Numbered from the stretch's first letter, positions 19,283 through 29,350 are shown. The stretch is DNA of 64,000 nt from Bifidobacterium stellenboschense (GCF_000741785.1 NZ_JGZP01000012.1:248001-312000); one strand, 5' to 3'. The notes: a model not told the origin generated them from the letters alone. Translations and numbers: made by a program.

Positions 19283-20038
19283 CTACTCCTCGTCCAGCTG
19301 GGCCATGACCTCGTCGGAGGCGGTCCAGTTGGAGTAGATGTTCTGCACGTCGTCGAGGTCATCGAGCTTGTCGATGAGGTTGGAGACCTTGCGGGCGTCC
19401 TCCAGGGAGAGCTCGACCTCGTTCTTCGGGGCCATGACCAGATCGGCGGAATCGTACTCGAAACCGGCGTCGACCAGGGCCTGGCGCACGGTGTGCACGT
19501 CGGACGGATCGGTGACGACGGTGAAGACCTCGCCGTCATCCTGGACGTCCTCGGCACCGGCCTCGGCGGCGGCCTCGAACAGCTTGTCGAAGTCCACGCC
19601 CTCGGACGGGACCACGATCTGGCCCTTGCGCTCGAAGTTGAAGGACACGGAGCCGGAGGTGGCCAGGGAGCCGTTGCCCTTGGTCAGGGTGGAACGGACC
19701 TCGGCGGCCGCGCGGTTGCGGTTGTCGGTCAGGCACTCGATGATGAGGCCGACGCCGGCGGGGGCGTAGCCCTCGTAGACGATGTCCTCGTAGTTGGCGC
19801 CGCCGGCCTCTTCACCGGAGCCGCGCTTGACGGCGCGCTTGATGTTGTCGGCAGGCATGGAGGCCTTCTTGGCCTTGTAGATGGCGTCGTACAGGGACGG
19901 GTTGCCGTCCGGGTCGCCGCCGCCCATGCGGGCCGCGATCTCGATGTTCTTGATGAGCTTGGCGAAGAGCTTGCCGCGCTTGGCGTCGATGGCGGCCTTC
20001 TTGTGCTTGGTGGTCGCCCACTTGGAATGACCTGACAT
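19283..20038 (-). CDS. yebC: YebC/PmpR family regulator or translation factor
   Basis: A 251-residue protein starting [21 protein letters not shown], the family signature. YebC-type proteins have been described as transcription regulators and, more recently, as ribosome factors acting at difficult proline stretches. The three-domain pattern with acidic middle part is intact. It heads the ruvCAB block. Confidence 0.95.
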   Translation of the reverse strand: MSGHSKWATTKHKKAAIDAKRGKLFAKLIKNIEIAARMGGGDPDGNPSLYDAIYKAKKASMPADNIKRAVKRGSGEEAGGANYEDIVYEGYAPAGVGLIIECLTDNRNRAAAEVRSTLTKGNGSLATSGSVSFNFERKGQIVVPSEGVDFDKLFEAAAEAGAEDVQDDGEVFTVVTDPSDVHTVRQALVDAGFEYDSADLVMAPKNEVELSLEDARKVSNLIDKLDDLDDVQNIYSNWTASDEVMAQLDEE

Positions 20039-20107
20039 AATGCTCCTAGCAGGTTATGAGACGGATATCTGACAAACGAAACGATTGTATGGCGTTAAGC
20101 CGACAAC

Positions 20108-20150
20108 GCGGGCCGGCCGGGACGTGGCGTCCGCATCCCGGCCGGCCCGC
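20108..20150 (-). terminator. terminator after thrS
   Basis: Arms 20108-20122 and 20136-20150 are perfectly complementary and almost pure G/C (core GGGCCGGCCGGGA). The hairpin follows the thrS stop on the minus strand. A T run is absent, as is common in high-GC genomes. Confidence 0.65.
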
Positions 20151-20167
20151 GGCGGATCGGCGGCGAA

Positions 20168-22219
20168 TCACTCGGCTTCGACGGACTCGTCGGCCACGGC
20201 GGCCTTGAAGTCGTCGGCGGAGTTGACCTGGACGCGCTTGGCGATCACCTTGAGGATCTGGGCGCGTGCCTCGTCGACCGGGACGCCGTTGAGCTGGCTG
20301 CCGTCGCGGAAGCGGAAGCTTACCGCGTTGTTGTTCATGTCCTCCTCGCCGACGATGAGGATGAACGGCACCTTGGACTTGGAGGCGTTGCGGATCTTCT
20401 TGCCGAAACGATCGTCGGAGTAGTCGATCTCGCAGCGGACCATCTCGTCCTCAAGGCTCTTGACGAAGCCGGCGAGATGCGGGGCGAACTCGTCGGCGAC
20501 GGGCACGCCGAGCACCTGCACCGGGGCGAGCCACGCCGGGAACGCGCCAGCGTAGTGCTCGAGCAGCACGGCGAAGAAGCGCTCGATGGAGCCGAACAGT
20601 GCGCGGTGGATCATCACCGGACGCTGGTGCGTACCGTCCTTCGCGATGTACTCGAGCTTGAAGCGCTCGGGCAGGTTGAAGTCGAGCTGGATGGTCGACA
20701 CCTGCCAGGTGCGGCCGATCGCGTCGCGCGCCTGCACGGAGATCTTCGGGCCGTAGAAGGCGGCGCCGCCCGGATCGGCCACGAGGTCGAGGTGGGACGC
20801 TTCGGCGACCTCGCGCAGCGTGTTGGTCGCCTCCTCCCAGATCTCGTCGGAGCCGACGTACTTGTCCGGATCCTTGGTGGACAGCTCCAGGTAGAAGTCG
20901 GACAGGCCGAAGTCCTTGAGCAGGTTCAGCACGAAGGTGAGCAGGCTGGTCAGCTCGTCCTTCATCTGCTCGCGGGTGCAGTAGATGTGGGAGTCGTCCT
21001 GGGTGAGGCCGCGCACGCGGGTCAGGCCGTGGACCTCGCCGGACTTCTCGTAGCGGTACACGGTGCCGAACTCGAAGAGGCGCAGCGGCAGCTCGCGGTA
21101 GGAGCGCTGGCGCGACTTGAAGATCAGGTTGTGCATCGGGCAGTTCATCGGCTTGAGGTAGTAGTCGAAGCCGGGCTTGGTGATGTTGCCGTCCGCGTCG
21201 CGCTCCTCGTCGAGGTGCATCGGCGGGTACATACCGTCCTTGTACCAGTGCAGGTGGCCGGAGGTCTCGTACAGGCCGCCCTTGGTGATGTGCGGGGTCT
21301 GCACGAAGCTGTAGTGGTGCTTGCGGTGCATCTCGCGGGAGTAGTCCTCCATCGCGTTGATGACGGCGGCGCCCTTCGGGTGGAACACGGCGAGGCCCGG
21401 TCCGATCTCCTCCGGGAAGGAGAACAGGTCCATCTCAGCGCCCAGCTTGCGGTGGTCGCGCTTGGCGGCCTCCTCGAGACGCGTCTGGTAGGCCTTGAGA
21501 TCCTCCTTGGTGGCCCAGGCGGTGCCGTAGATGCGCTGCATGGTCGGGTTCTTCTCGCTGCCGCGCCAGTAGGCGGCGGCGGAACGTTCGATCTTGAACG
21601 CCTTGATGAAGCGGGTGTTCGGCAGGTGCGGTCCGCGGCACAGGTCCTTCCACACGACGTTGCCGTCACGGTCGACGTTGTCGTAGAAGCTGAGCTCCTT
21701 GCCGGAGATCTCGGTGGCGGTGGACGGGTCGAGGTGCGCTTCCTTGTCCTGGATCAGCTCGATCTTGAACGGCTGGTCGGCCTCCTCGGCGAGGGCCTCC
21801 TCCTCGCTCACGACGCGGCGGCGGAAGGACTGGGACGACTTGATGATGCGCTGCATGTGCTTTTCGATCTGCTTGAGATCGTCCGGCGTGAACGGCTGAT
21901 CGACCTGGAAGTCGTAGTAGAAGCCGTCCTTGATGATCGGGCCGACGCCGAGCTTGGCGTTCGGGAACAGTTCCTGCACCGCCTGCGCCATGACGTGCGT
22001 GGCGGAGTGGCGCATGATGCCGAGGCCGTCCTCGGAGTCGAGCGCGACGGACTCGACGGTGTCGCCGTCGTTGAGCGGCGTGTACAGGTCACGCAGTTCG
22101 CCGTTGAGACGCACGGCGATGATGTTCTTGTCGTCCGCGAAGAGTTCGACGCCGGTGGTGGTTGCTTCCACCTCCTTCGCTTCGCCGTTGACTGTGATGG
22201 AGATGGAGCTTTGCGCCAT
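20168..22219 (-). CDS. thrS: threonyl-tRNA synthetase
   Basis: A 683-residue class II synthetase. In order it has a TGS domain, the editing domain ([16 protein letters not shown]), the catalytic core with the zinc-ligand cysteine in PMNCPMHN, the tRNA/ATP arginine region [16 protein letters not shown], the second zinc histidine near [11 protein letters not shown], and the anticodon-binding domain. The ATG at 22219 follows AAAGGA. Length is normal for actinobacteria. No T-box-like leader was recognised. Confidence 0.97.
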   Translation of the reverse strand: MAQSSISITVNGEAKEVEATTTGVELFADDKNIIAVRLNGELRDLYTPLNDGDTVESVALDSEDGLGIMRHSATHVMAQAVQELFPNAKLGVGPIIKDGFYYDFQVDQPFTPDDLKQIEKHMQRIIKSSQSFRRRVVSEEEALAEEADQPFKIELIQDKEAHLDPSTATEISGKELSFYDNVDRDGNVVWKDLCRGPHLPNTRFIKAFKIERSAAAYWRGSEKNPTMQRIYGTAWATKEDLKAYQTRLEEAAKRDHRKLGAEMDLFSFPEEIGPGLAVFHPKGAAVINAMEDYSREMHRKHHYSFVQTPHITKGGLYETSGHLHWYKDGMYPPMHLDEERDADGNITKPGFDYYLKPMNCPMHNLIFKSRQRSYRELPLRLFEFGTVYRYEKSGEVHGLTRVRGLTQDDSHIYCTREQMKDELTSLLTFVLNLLKDFGLSDFYLELSTKDPDKYVGSDEIWEEATNTLREVAEASHLDLVADPGGAAFYGPKISVQARDAIGRTWQVSTIQLDFNLPERFKLEYIAKDGTHQRPVMIHRALFGSIERFFAVLLEHYAGAFPAWLAPVQVLGVPVADEFAPHLAGFVKSLEDEMVRCEIDYSDDRFGKKIRNASKSKVPFILIVGEEDMNNNAVSFRFRDGSQLNGVPVDEARAQILKVIAKRVQVNSADDFKAAVADESVEAE

Positions 22220-22386
22220 GATGGTGTCCTTTGCTATCTGGGTCCGCGTTACCAATGTGCAGGCCTGGACGTGTAATCAACAGTTGCACACTGTAGGGCG
22301 GCGAGAGGACATGCGCAAGCCGCGTTCACCAAGCGAACGCATGGGTGAACCGAAGCCGTATGGAAGGTGTATGCGGGCCGACGTCG

Positions 22387-22575
22387 TCAGGCGCGCTGCA
22401 CGAGCCACTGGGCCGCGGTCTTCTTCGAGGGGAACACGCCTTGGGCGCCGTTGGCGCCGTCCGCCAGCCACATGCGTTTCAGGCCGACGGTCTGCTTGCG
22501 CACGGTTCCGGCTCCGCTTCCGTTGTGGAGTACGGCGAATACGCCTCGTTCGATTCTCAGTATCCTCACGTCCAT
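22387..22575 (-). CDS. small hypothetical protein
   Basis: A 62-residue protein (MDVRILRIERGVFAVL to QWLVQRA) with a good ribosome site (GAGGAGG, eight bases from the ATG at 22575). A longer form from 22629 is possible but has no such site. The composition is ordinary and slightly basic, with no signal peptide or membrane helix. I do not recognise a family. It lies between thrS and the tRNA genes. Confidence 0.5.
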   Translation of the reverse strand: MDVRILRIERGVFAVLHNGSGAGTVRKQTVGLKRMWLADGANGAQGVFPSKKTAAQWLVQRA

Positions 22576-22709
22576 GATGACGGCCTCCTCGCCGTGATCG
22601 TTCCCGTTCGTCTTCGATGGTACCGCCATCCGCGGCTGTGCCGTGGCTGACGCGCCGAATCCGTTGTGCCAAGGTTGCGGCTACGTTGTCACCTCGGTTT
22701 CGACATGCA

Positions 22710-22739
22710 GAAAGCCTCAGGCATGAACCTGAGGCTTTC
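22710..22739 (-). terminator. terminator after tRNA-Asn genes
   Basis: Two perfect 12-base arms (GAAAGCCTCAGG and its complement, 22710-22721 and 22728-22739) with a 6-base loop. It lies nine bases past the 3-prime end of the downstream tRNA-Asn. Confidence 0.75.
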
Positions 22740-22747
22740 CGTCAAAG

Positions 22748-22820
<73 letters not shown>

Positions 22821-22869
22821 ATATTCAATTATCACGTCCCTTCCGAACCGAAGTTCCTCCGGGGTGAAG

Positions 22870-22942
<73 letters not shown>

Positions 22943-23095
22943 ATATTCAGTTATCAACCGCCCCCGACCGCAACCGGGCGCGTTCGCAACGAGTGATGAA
23001 TATACGCGCCGGTCTCCCATAACGCAACTCGGCGTGTCGCAGATGGGCAGTTTGCCGCCGTGCGTTTTCCCGGGTTCCGCCGCCGGCCGTCCGAC

Positions 23096-23389
23096 TCATC
23101 TCGTCCGGGTCGGTATGCGCGAATCGGGAGTGTCGTACATGCCGATCTCCTCCGCGGCCTCCCTCATGCCCTCCAACGCGATCCTGCGCCGGCGCTCGGA
23201 CTCCCGCTTGAACCTGAGCACGTCGTCGGCCGCGACCATCCGGCGTCCGGTGCGCCCGACCATCTCAAACGGGATTGCGCCGGAGTCGAGGATGCGGCCG
23301 ACGGTCCTCTGCGAGATGCGGAGAAGGCAGGCCACCTCGTCCACGGTCATCATCCCGTCTCCCGTGGTTGTCCGCGTCTTCGTCGTCAT
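23096..23389 (-). CDS. excisionase-type HTH antitoxin-like protein, no toxin partner
   Basis: A 97-residue DNA-binding protein with a MerR-like/HTH_17 domain: MMTVDEVACLLRISQRTV, then GAIPFEMVGRTGRRM and DVLRFKRESERRRR. The C-terminal tail EGMREAAEEIGMYD resembles the toxin-contacting tail of antitoxins that precede PIN-domain toxins in actinobacteria. No PIN gene follows: downstream there are only 150 bases to the tRNA genes. The start at 23389 has a GGAGGG site. It is an orphan or repurposed antitoxin (inference). Confidence 0.6.
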   Translation of the reverse strand: MTTKTRTTTGDGMMTVDEVACLLRISQRTVGRILDSGAIPFEMVGRTGRRMVAADDVLRFKRESERRRRIALEGMREAAEEIGMYDTPDSRIPTRTR

Positions 23390-23514
23390 CGCCTCGCCCT
23401 CCGTAATGTGTCTTCGTCGATCTGCGTGAAGGGCCTTGTCGAGCCTCGACACTTCAACCAATTGTCGCATCTGTCGCGACATCTCGCCGGCATGAGACAA
23501 CGTGCTCGAACAGG

Positions 23515-23730
23515 AACTGGACAATCCCGTTGGACGGCAACGGCAACTACGTGAGCGGCGTGCCCTACACCGTCGAATACGACAGCAAGCTGGTCAAGGT
23601 CGACAACCCGACCGGCGTCACCGGCAACGGCCCCATCGCCATCAACTGGACCGCCGTCGGCAACGGCGGACAGCTGGACGCGAGCACGCAGGTTACGCTC
23701 ACCGGCCGCATGCGCTTCTACGGCCCATAC
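23515..23730 (+). pseudogene. fragment of a surface or secreted protein gene
   Basis: The open frame reads NWTIPLDGNGNYVSGVPY and continues to about MRFYGPYT before it runs into palindromic repeats and loses sense. There is no start codon with a ribosome site, no upstream coding extension and no proper end. The composition (Gly, Asn, Thr, Tyr rich, beta-strand-like) suggests a piece of an extracellular protein. It is probably a remnant left by deletion. Confidence 0.45.
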
Positions 23731-23746
23731 ACGCGCGGAATCCGGC

Positions 23747-23845
23747 ACCACCCTCAGTCGGCCTCCGGCCGACAGCTCCCGCCAGCGGGAGCAAAAGGGT
23801 GCTGCCCGACCAGTCCGGTCATTGACTGCTCCCGCTGGCGGGAGC
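23747..23845. repeat. palindromic repeat locus 1
   Basis: It contains two copies of the 18-base palindrome GCTCCCGCNNGCGGGAGC (23775-23792 and 23828-23845) and the tail CACCACCCTCAGTCGG with the small stem GTCGGCC/GGCCGAC. The same parts in the same order occur at five other loci in the window. Confidence 0.75.
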
Positions 23846-23926
23846 GGGAAGAGACTGGATAGAGCCGGATGACCGGATAGACTGTCATTCAAACCCCACA
23901 ATTCGAGAAACCAGCAGGGAGGATGA

Positions 23927-24073
23927 ATGACCGACGAAACCTATTGGGACCGGCTTTCCGATGAATACGCCGCGCACACGCCCGACATCATCGGCGAGAC
24001 CGTTCATCCTCAGGGGCCGATCACGATGGACGACGTCATCGGTTTCCTCGCTGGCCGGCGGCCCCGCACATGA
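23927..24073 (+). CDS. 48-residue hypothetical protein
   Basis: A very short gene starting MTDETYWDRLSDEYA and ending DVIGFLAGRRPRT. It has a strong GGGAGG ribosome site six bases before the ATG at 23927, which makes it more than chance. It is acidic at the start and basic at the end, soluble in appearance, and of no recognised family. It converges on tsaD, leaving 54 bases between the two stops. Confidence 0.5.
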   Translation: MTDETYWDRLSDEYAAHTPDIIGETVHPQGPITMDDVIGFLAGRRPRT

Positions 24074-24127
24074 GAGACGAAACGAATACGTGTGAAACGG
24101 CCGGTCGGCACGCGTCGTCACAATCCC

Positions 24128-25171
24128 CTACATCACCACTTTGGTCAGCGGCATGGCCGAGTCGACGGCGAAATCGGGCGCGCTGGGCGCGACCCCGGCC
24201 TCGACGAGGTTCACACCCAGCATCGCCACCATCGCGCCGTTGTCGGTGCACAGCTTCAGTTCCGGAATGCGCACGTCGACGCCGTTGGAGCGCCCGTATT
24301 CGAGCAGCTTCGCTCTGAGCTGCGAGTTGGCGGAGAATCCGCCGCCCACGATCAGCGTGTCGGAATCGTACTGGCGGCAGCCGCGCATCGCTTTCTTCGC
24401 GAGCACGGTGGCCACCGAGTCGGCGAGCGAGGCGCATACGTCGTCGACGGGGATCTCGCGCCCTGCGGCCTGCTCCCCTTCCACCCAGCGGGCGACGGCG
24501 GTCTTCACGCCGGAGAAGCTGAAGTCGTACGGGTGCTTCGCGCCGGCCTTGCCCTGCGTGAGCCCCTGCGGCACGCGGATCGCATGCGGGTCGCCGTGTT
24601 GCGCGTGCCGGTCGATGTGCGGGCCTCCCGGGTAGGGGAAGCCGAGCAGACGCGCCACCTTGTCGAAGCACTCCCCCGCAGCGTCGTCGAGCGTCGTGCC
24701 GACCACGTCGATGTGCCGCGCCACGTCCTCGACGTGCAGCAGTGACGTGTGCCCGCCGGAGACGATGAGTGCGAGCGTGTCCTTGGGGAACGGCCCGAAC
24801 TGGAGCTGGGTGACGGCGATGTGCCCGATCACGTGGTTGATGCCGTACAGCGGTTTGCCGCTCGCCCAGGCGAGCGCCTTCGCGCCGGAGACGCCGACGG
24901 CGAGGCATCCGGCGAGTCCGGGGCCCGCGGACACGGCGATCGCGTCCACGTCGGCGAGTTCGAGGCCGGCGTCCGCCAACGCCTTGGACACGCACGGCAC
25001 GAACGCCTCGGCGTGCGCGCGCGAGGCGATCTCGGGGATGACGCCACCGTAGCGCGCGTGCTCCTCCATCGAGGAGGCGACCACGTTGGAACGCAGCGTG
25101 CGCCCTTGGACGATGGCGGCCGCCGTCTCGTCGCAGGTGGATTCGATGCCCAGTACGATCGGTTCGCTCAT
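24128..25171 (-). CDS. tsaD: tRNA threonylcarbamoyladenosine synthase subunit TsaD
   Basis: A 347-residue ASKHA-fold protein that transfers threonylcarbamoyl to A37 of ANN-decoding tRNAs. The metal-binding motif NHVIGH, the nucleotide motifs GIESTCDET and VSGGHTSL and the late DNGAMVAMLG are present. It overlaps rimI by four bases. Two tRNA-Asn genes, whose products are substrates of this modification, lie 1.2 kb away; this is probably coincidental. Confidence 0.96.
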   Translation of the reverse strand: MSEPIVLGIESTCDETAAAIVQGRTLRSNVVASSMEEHARYGGVIPEIASRAHAEAFVPCVSKALADAGLELADVDAIAVSAGPGLAGCLAVGVSGAKALAWASGKPLYGINHVIGHIAVTQLQFGPFPKDTLALIVSGGHTSLLHVEDVARHIDVVGTTLDDAAGECFDKVARLLGFPYPGGPHIDRHAQHGDPHAIRVPQGLTQGKAGAKHPYDFSFSGVKTAVARWVEGEQAAGREIPVDDVCASLADSVATVLAKKAMRGCRQYDSDTLIVGGGFSANSQLRAKLLEYGRSNGVDVRIPELKLCTDNGAMVAMLGVNLVEAGVAPSAPDFAVDSAMPLTKVVM

Positions 25172-25797
25172 CGCGTCTTCTCCGTTTCTCCGTTCATGTT
25201 CGTTCCGTCCGTCGTCGTATTCGTCGTGTCCGCCTCGCTCGCCTCGTGGCTCGTCGCTCCCGTGAATCCGACGACGCGCGGTTTCAGTTCCAGCGCCATC
25301 ACGTACGCGTCGATGCCTTCCGGCTGGTAGTAGCGTCTGCGCAGTCCGATGCGTTCGAATCCGAATCGCCGGTACAGCGCGATGGCGGGCTCGTTGTTGA
25401 CGGCGACTTCGAGCAGCATGCGCCGCGCTCCTTGTTCGCGCGCGTGGCCGATCAGCCAGGTGAGCATGCGTGCGGCGAGTCCGCGGCGCTGGTAGCGTCG
25501 GCCGACGCCGATGTCCATGATCTCCGCGTCTTCGCCGTCGTACCAGTATCCGGCGAATCCGCGCACGACGCCCGGCACGCAGCCGTCAGGTCCCGGCACA
25601 TGGCCGTCTCCCCCGTCGCCGTATTCGCCGTCACCTTGTTCGCGTTCGCAGTCGAACACGTAGACGCGTGCGGGCGCGTCGAGTTCCTGCCTTACCGCGT
25701 TCTCGCTCCACGCGTGGTTGCCGAACAGTTCGACCTCCAGCGCACGCACCGCGGCGACGGCGGTCCCGCGGTCGAGTTCGTCCAATGCGACGAGCAT
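25168..25797 (-). CDS. rimI: ribosomal protein S18-alanine N-acetyltransferase
   Basis: A 209-residue GNAT enzyme. The acetyl-CoA site is visible as IGVGRRYQRRGLAARML, followed by LEVAVNNEPAIALYRRFGF. Compared with the usual 150 residues it has a glycine/aspartate-rich insertion near residues 55-75 and a threonine-rich tail of about 30 residues. It sits between tsaB and tsaD with start/stop overlaps, the standard arrangement. Confidence 0.9.
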   Translation of the reverse strand: MLVALDELDRGTAVAAVRALEVELFGNHAWSENAVRQELDAPARVYVFDCEREQGDGEYGDGGDGHVPGPDGCVPGVVRGFAGYWYDGEDAEIMDIGVGRRYQRRGLAARMLTWLIGHAREQGARRMLLEVAVNNEPAIALYRRFGFERIGLRRRYYQPEGIDAYVMALELKPRVVGFTGATSHEASEADTTNTTTDGTNMNGETEKTR

Positions 25798-26654
25798 CAG
25801 TCCTTCCTCCCCGCTCCCTCATGGCCGAGCACGTGCTTGAGCGGCGCCGGCACCTCCGCGTCCGGTCGGCGCAGATACAACGGTTCGACGGGTGCCTGCG
25901 GGTCGTGCGCATGCGCGAGCGTCGCGTCGGCGGCGAAGATCTCGACGCCCTGCCGCCCTTGGTCGAACACGGATTCGTCGGTCACGTCGCCGAGACATTC
26001 GATGCCGTGCAGCGCGTCCGCGTATTTGGCGGCGCCGTGGCCGACGACGTCGACGACGATCTCGCCGTTCGTCATCGCCGCGACCTCGCGTACGGCGGCG
26101 TTCACGCGCTCGGCGATCGACGCCGGATAGTCGATGTCCATGGCGATGAGCGCGCGTGCGGCGGTTCCGGCGTTCCCGGCATCATCGGTTCCGTCGCTGC
26201 CGAGCGGACTCTCGTACAGCGCGAAATAGAGTTGCTTGCGTCGCGCGTCGTTGACGGCGAGCGTGAGCACGCGACGCGTCTTCTGGTCGCCGAGTGTGCC
26301 GGCCTTGCCTCGCCTGATGAGATTCCATTGCGCCTGCGGTGCGAGCACGTCATGCCCGATGAGTTCCGCGCCGGTGGCGAACGCCAGCGCCTTGGCGGCG
26401 ACGATGCCGGCGCGCAGTCCGGTGAACGGCGCCGGACCGGTGCCGACGATCACCGTCTCGATGTCGCGCGGCGCGTATCCGGCCTCCTTGACCGCACGCG
26501 CGATGTTCACCTGCAGCTTTTCGACATGGGTGCGCGAGTCGGTCTCGACGATCGGCTCATGTCCCACGACGCCTACGGTGGAACCGTATGACGTGTCGAT
26601 CACCAATGTGCAGCCCATGCATCCTCCCGACGTGTGCTCGTGATTTTCCGACAT
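25797..26654 (-). CDS. tsaB: t6A biosynthesis protein TsaB
   Basis: A 285-residue ASKHA-fold partner of TsaD. It shows the N-terminal LVIDTSYGSTVG and the family signature GTGPAPFTGLRAG. It dimerises with TsaD and, with TsaE, forms the t6A transfer complex. Its stop overlaps the rimI start by one base. Residues 1-15, with GGCMGC, form an extra N-terminus before the conserved part; a later start is possible. Confidence 0.92.
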   Translation of the reverse strand: MSENHEHTSGGCMGCTLVIDTSYGSTVGVVGHEPIVETDSRTHVEKLQVNIARAVKEAGYAPRDIETVIVGTGPAPFTGLRAGIVAAKALAFATGAELIGHDVLAPQAQWNLIRRGKAGTLGDQKTRRVLTLAVNDARRKQLYFALYESPLGSDGTDDAGNAGTAARALIAMDIDYPASIAERVNAAVREVAAMTNGEIVVDVVGHGAAKYADALHGIECLGDVTDESVFDQGRQGVEIFAADATLAHAHDPQAPVEPLYLRRPDAEVPAPLKHVLGHEGAGRKD

Positions 26655-26716
26655 GATTCTTCGGATCTGTAGTCAGACCTGTAGAGAGTGTACACCGCCG
26701 CGTGCGGGCCGCCCGT

Positions 26717-27310
26717 TCAGAGCGTGAACCCACTCCAGCGCGCGCCGACCGGCACCAGCGTGACGATGCGCGTGCCGTCGCTGGTGAGTTCGCCGTCAGC
26801 GTCCACGGCATTGGCATCAGCGCCGTCCAGCGGACGCGCGATGTGGATTTCGAGCCGTTCCGGCGCGAGCGCGGCGGCCATCTGCTCGCCCCATTCCATG
26901 AGCACGACCGTGTCGTCGCTGGTGTCTTCGAGCTCCTCGTCGAGTCCGAGCGATTCGAGTTCGTCGAGCAGACGGTTCACGGCGGCCTGTCCGGGCGCGT
27001 AGTCGGCGCCGCCGAGACGGTACGCGTCCACGTGTACGAGGTGTGCGGGACTACCGTCGGCGAATCGGCCGTCCAGTTCGCGGGCAATGGTGAACGTGGG
27101 CGAGACGATCGGCTCGCCGATGCCGAGTCCTTCGCCGAATCCCTGCGCGAGCGTCGTCTTGCCGGCGCCCAGCGGGCCGGACAGGAGCAGCACGTCGCCG
27201 CCGCGCACACGCGCCGCGATACGGCGGCCCAATGCGCGCATGTCGTCGCCCGTGGGAGCCTCGATGACGATCGTCCCGTCGTCCCGCATCTCGTTGATCT
27301 CCCCGCTCAT
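26717..27310 (-). CDS. tsaE: t6A biosynthesis ATPase TsaE
   Basis: A 197-residue P-loop protein. Walker A is GPLGAGKTTLAQG, followed by SPTFTIAREL and the Walker B-like VVLMEWGEQ. It drives turnover of the TsaBD complex. Start 27310 overlaps the holA stop (ATGA). The upstream frame is not coding. Confidence 0.93.
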   Translation of the reverse strand: MSGEINEMRDDGTIVIEAPTGDDMRALGRRIAARVRGGDVLLLSGPLGAGKTTLAQGFGEGLGIGEPIVSPTFTIARELDGRFADGSPAHLVHVDAYRLGGADYAPGQAAVNRLLDELESLGLDEELEDTSDDTVVLMEWGEQMAAALAPERLEIHIARPLDGADANAVDADGELTSDGTRIVTLVPVGARWSGFTL

Positions 27311-28284
27311 GCCCGTCCTTTCGTCGCGATCGTCTCGATGCTGCGCTCCAGCGCATACATAGGGTCTCCCCCGTTGGTCTTGCACTCCTCATCCGCCCAG
27401 GCGAGCGTGCGGATGCACGTGGCCATGCCGGCGGACGTCCAGCCGCCGAGCTTCACGTACTTGCGCGCCCACGGGTTCATGCCGAGTTCGGCGGCGCTGA
27501 TCCTGCCCGCGTTGAACGCGGACACCTTCGCCACGGCCCTGAGCTTCGACGCCAACGCGCCGATGAGCGCGACCGGTTCGACGCCCTGCTCGACGGCGGA
27601 ACGCATCTTGACGATCGCGTCGGCCGTATGGCCGGCCATGGCGGCGTCGGCCACGTTGAATCCGGTGACCTGCGCATTGGCGGTCAGATACTGGTTGACC
27701 CGATCCAAGCCGATCGGATCGTCGTCGAAGTCGAAGCACAACTGCCCGCACATGGCGGTGAGTTCGCCGATGCTGCCGCCGAGCACGTCGACGAGCTGCT
27801 GCGCGGCGATCGGTTCGACGCGCCTGCCCTGCTTCTCGAAACACTGCATCACGTAGTTGAGTTTCGCTTCCGGCTTCTTCAGGTCCGGTACCTCGACCTT
27901 GCGCGCACCGGCTTGGATGAGCCGGTCGAGCAGACGCTTGCCTTTGTTGCCGCCCTCGTGCCGGCAGATGACGATGCTGGCATTGTTCGGGTCGGCGGCC
28001 GCCTGCGTGCAGTAGTCGACGATGCTGTCGCCGAGTTTCTCGTCCGCGGATTGCAGGTCGTCGACGCGCACGACGGCCACGTCGGCGAGCAGGGAGGGGC
28101 TTACGGCCTCGTCGAACGCGTACCGGTCCGCCGTGGCGGCGTCGAGTTCGACGAGTTCCGCGTCCGGGCGTCGTTTCAACGCCGCCTCGCATTGTTCGCG
28201 CACGGTTTCGCCGTTGAGATACAGGTCTCCCCCGTACACCACGATGACCGGTGCCTTGCCTGCCTGTCTTGCCATGCTCCCCAT
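27307..28284 (-). CDS. holA: DNA polymerase III delta subunit
   Basis: A 325-residue clamp-loader subunit. It shows the N-terminal VIVVYGGDLYLNGETV, the region LLDRLIQAGARKVEVPDLKK and a helical C-terminal collar domain. It opens the beta clamp in the replisome. Start 28284 was chosen because the internal ATG at 28275 has its ribosome site too close. It heads the holA-tsaE-tsaB-rimI-tsaD operon and is divergent from the epimerase gene. Confidence 0.88.
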   Translation of the reverse strand: MGSMARQAGKAPVIVVYGGDLYLNGETVREQCEAALKRRPDAELVELDAATADRYAFDEAVSPSLLADVAVVRVDDLQSADEKLGDSIVDYCTQAAADPNNASIVICRHEGGNKGKRLLDRLIQAGARKVEVPDLKKPEAKLNYVMQCFEKQGRRVEPIAAQQLVDVLGGSIGELTAMCGQLCFDFDDDPIGLDRVNQYLTANAQVTGFNVADAAMAGHTADAIVKMRSAVEQGVEPVALIGALASKLRAVAKVSAFNAGRISAAELGMNPWARKYVKLGGWTSAGMATCIRTLAWADEECKTNGGDPMYALERSIETIATKGRA

Positions 28285-28353
28285 CACCCCACATCCGCTG
28301 GACAACTGGCATAATGGAACGGACCGCCCATTCATTTGTGGTTTGGAGGAAAC

Positions 28354-29220
28354 ATGGGTTCTGCATCGTTCACGATTCGCGATCTCGTCAACGCCGACGG
28401 CTCCACTTCGATCAGCGATTATGGCGCGCACGTGCTGCGTTGGGCACCGCGCGGCCAGTCGGACGTGGTCTGGCGTCCGCGCGCGATTCATCTGCTTGAG
28501 GGGAAGGCGATCCGCGGCGGCGTGCCGATCATCTTCCCATGGTTCAATTCCGGGTTCGATCCGGCCAATGACGCCGCGAAGACGCCCAAGCACGGGTTCG
28601 CGCGTTCGAGCTTCTGGCATCCGGTGGACGGTTCGATCACGGATCGCCATGCGGAGTACGTGCTGGATTCCGGTGAGATCGATGCGGCGACGCTCGCGCA
28701 GTTCGTCGGCAACGACGCCCCGCGCTTCCACGCGTCCTACACGGTGGATGCGGGCGAGTCGCTCACGATGGCGTTGACGGTGACGAACGACGGCGACGCC
28801 GCGTTCTCCTACGAGGCGGCGCTGCACACGTATCTGGCGGTAGGCGATGTGACGCGCGCCCGCGTCGTCGGATTGGACGGCGCGGATTACCTGGACACGA
28901 CGCTGCCCGGCTTCCCGGTGCGCACGCAGTCCGGCGACGTGACGTTCGATGGCACGATGGTCGACCGCATCTACCTGACGAATACGCCGCTCGAACTGCA
29001 TGACGACACGACAGGCCGCACGATTCTGAGCTCCTCCCAAGGCGCGACGGCGACGGTCGTGTGGAATCCGGGCGAAAAGGCAGGCAATGCGATCGGCGAT
29101 CTGGAAACCGGCGAATGGCGCGGATTCGCCTGCGTGGAGGCCGCCGCGAACCGCGACCGCATGATCACGCTCAACCCCGGCGAATCCCACACCCTCTCCC
29201 AGACCCTCGCCGTAAAGTAG
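28354..29220 (+). CDS. D-hexose-6-phosphate mutarotase (YeaD type)
   Basis: A 288-residue member of the aldose 1-epimerase fold. Family marks are GGVPIIFPWFNSG, the KHGFAR segment with the catalytic His, and a C-terminal VVWNPG followed by FACVEAA with the catalytic Glu. The enzyme interconverts the anomers of glucose-6-phosphate, a sensible helper for the bifid shunt. The ATG at 28354 has a GGAGGAAAC ribosome site. Confidence 0.88.
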   Translation: MGSASFTIRDLVNADGSTSISDYGAHVLRWAPRGQSDVVWRPRAIHLLEGKAIRGGVPIIFPWFNSGFDPANDAAKTPKHGFARSSFWHPVDGSITDRHAEYVLDSGEIDAATLAQFVGNDAPRFHASYTVDAGESLTMALTVTNDGDAAFSYEAALHTYLAVGDVTRARVVGLDGADYLDTTLPGFPVRTQSGDVTFDGTMVDRIYLTNTPLELHDDTTGRTILSSSQGATATVVWNPGEKAGNAIGDLETGEWRGFACVEAAANRDRMITLNPGESHTLSQTLAVK

Positions 29221-29227
29221 TTTCGTT

Positions 29228-29350
29228 CTCGGCTCCCCTAGTCAGCCGAAGCCTATTCGTCTTCGGTTCCCCTTGCCAAGCGAAGCCGACCATTCGCCCT
29301 CGGCTCCCCTTGTCAGGGGAGCTGTCGGCGAAGCCGACTGAGGGGTAGTC
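29228..29350. repeat. palindromic repeat locus 2
   Basis: Three degenerate units start with CTCGGCTCCCCT or CTTCGGTTCCCC and end in GAAGCC. The last unit is complete: stem GCTCCCCT/AGGGGAGC (29303-29322), stem GTCGGC/GCCGAC around GAA, then ACTGAGGGGTAG. It fills the space between the epimerase and peroxiredoxin genes. Confidence 0.65.

Noticed and set aside
20038..22387. T-box riboswitch upstream of thrS
   Set aside because: The leader between 22220 and 22386 shows no T-box consensus or antiterminator pair.
23747..23845. Continuation of the surface protein fragment through the palindromes
   Set aside because: The reading loses its beta-rich character at the repeats; the repeat is found at unrelated loci, so it is not coding.
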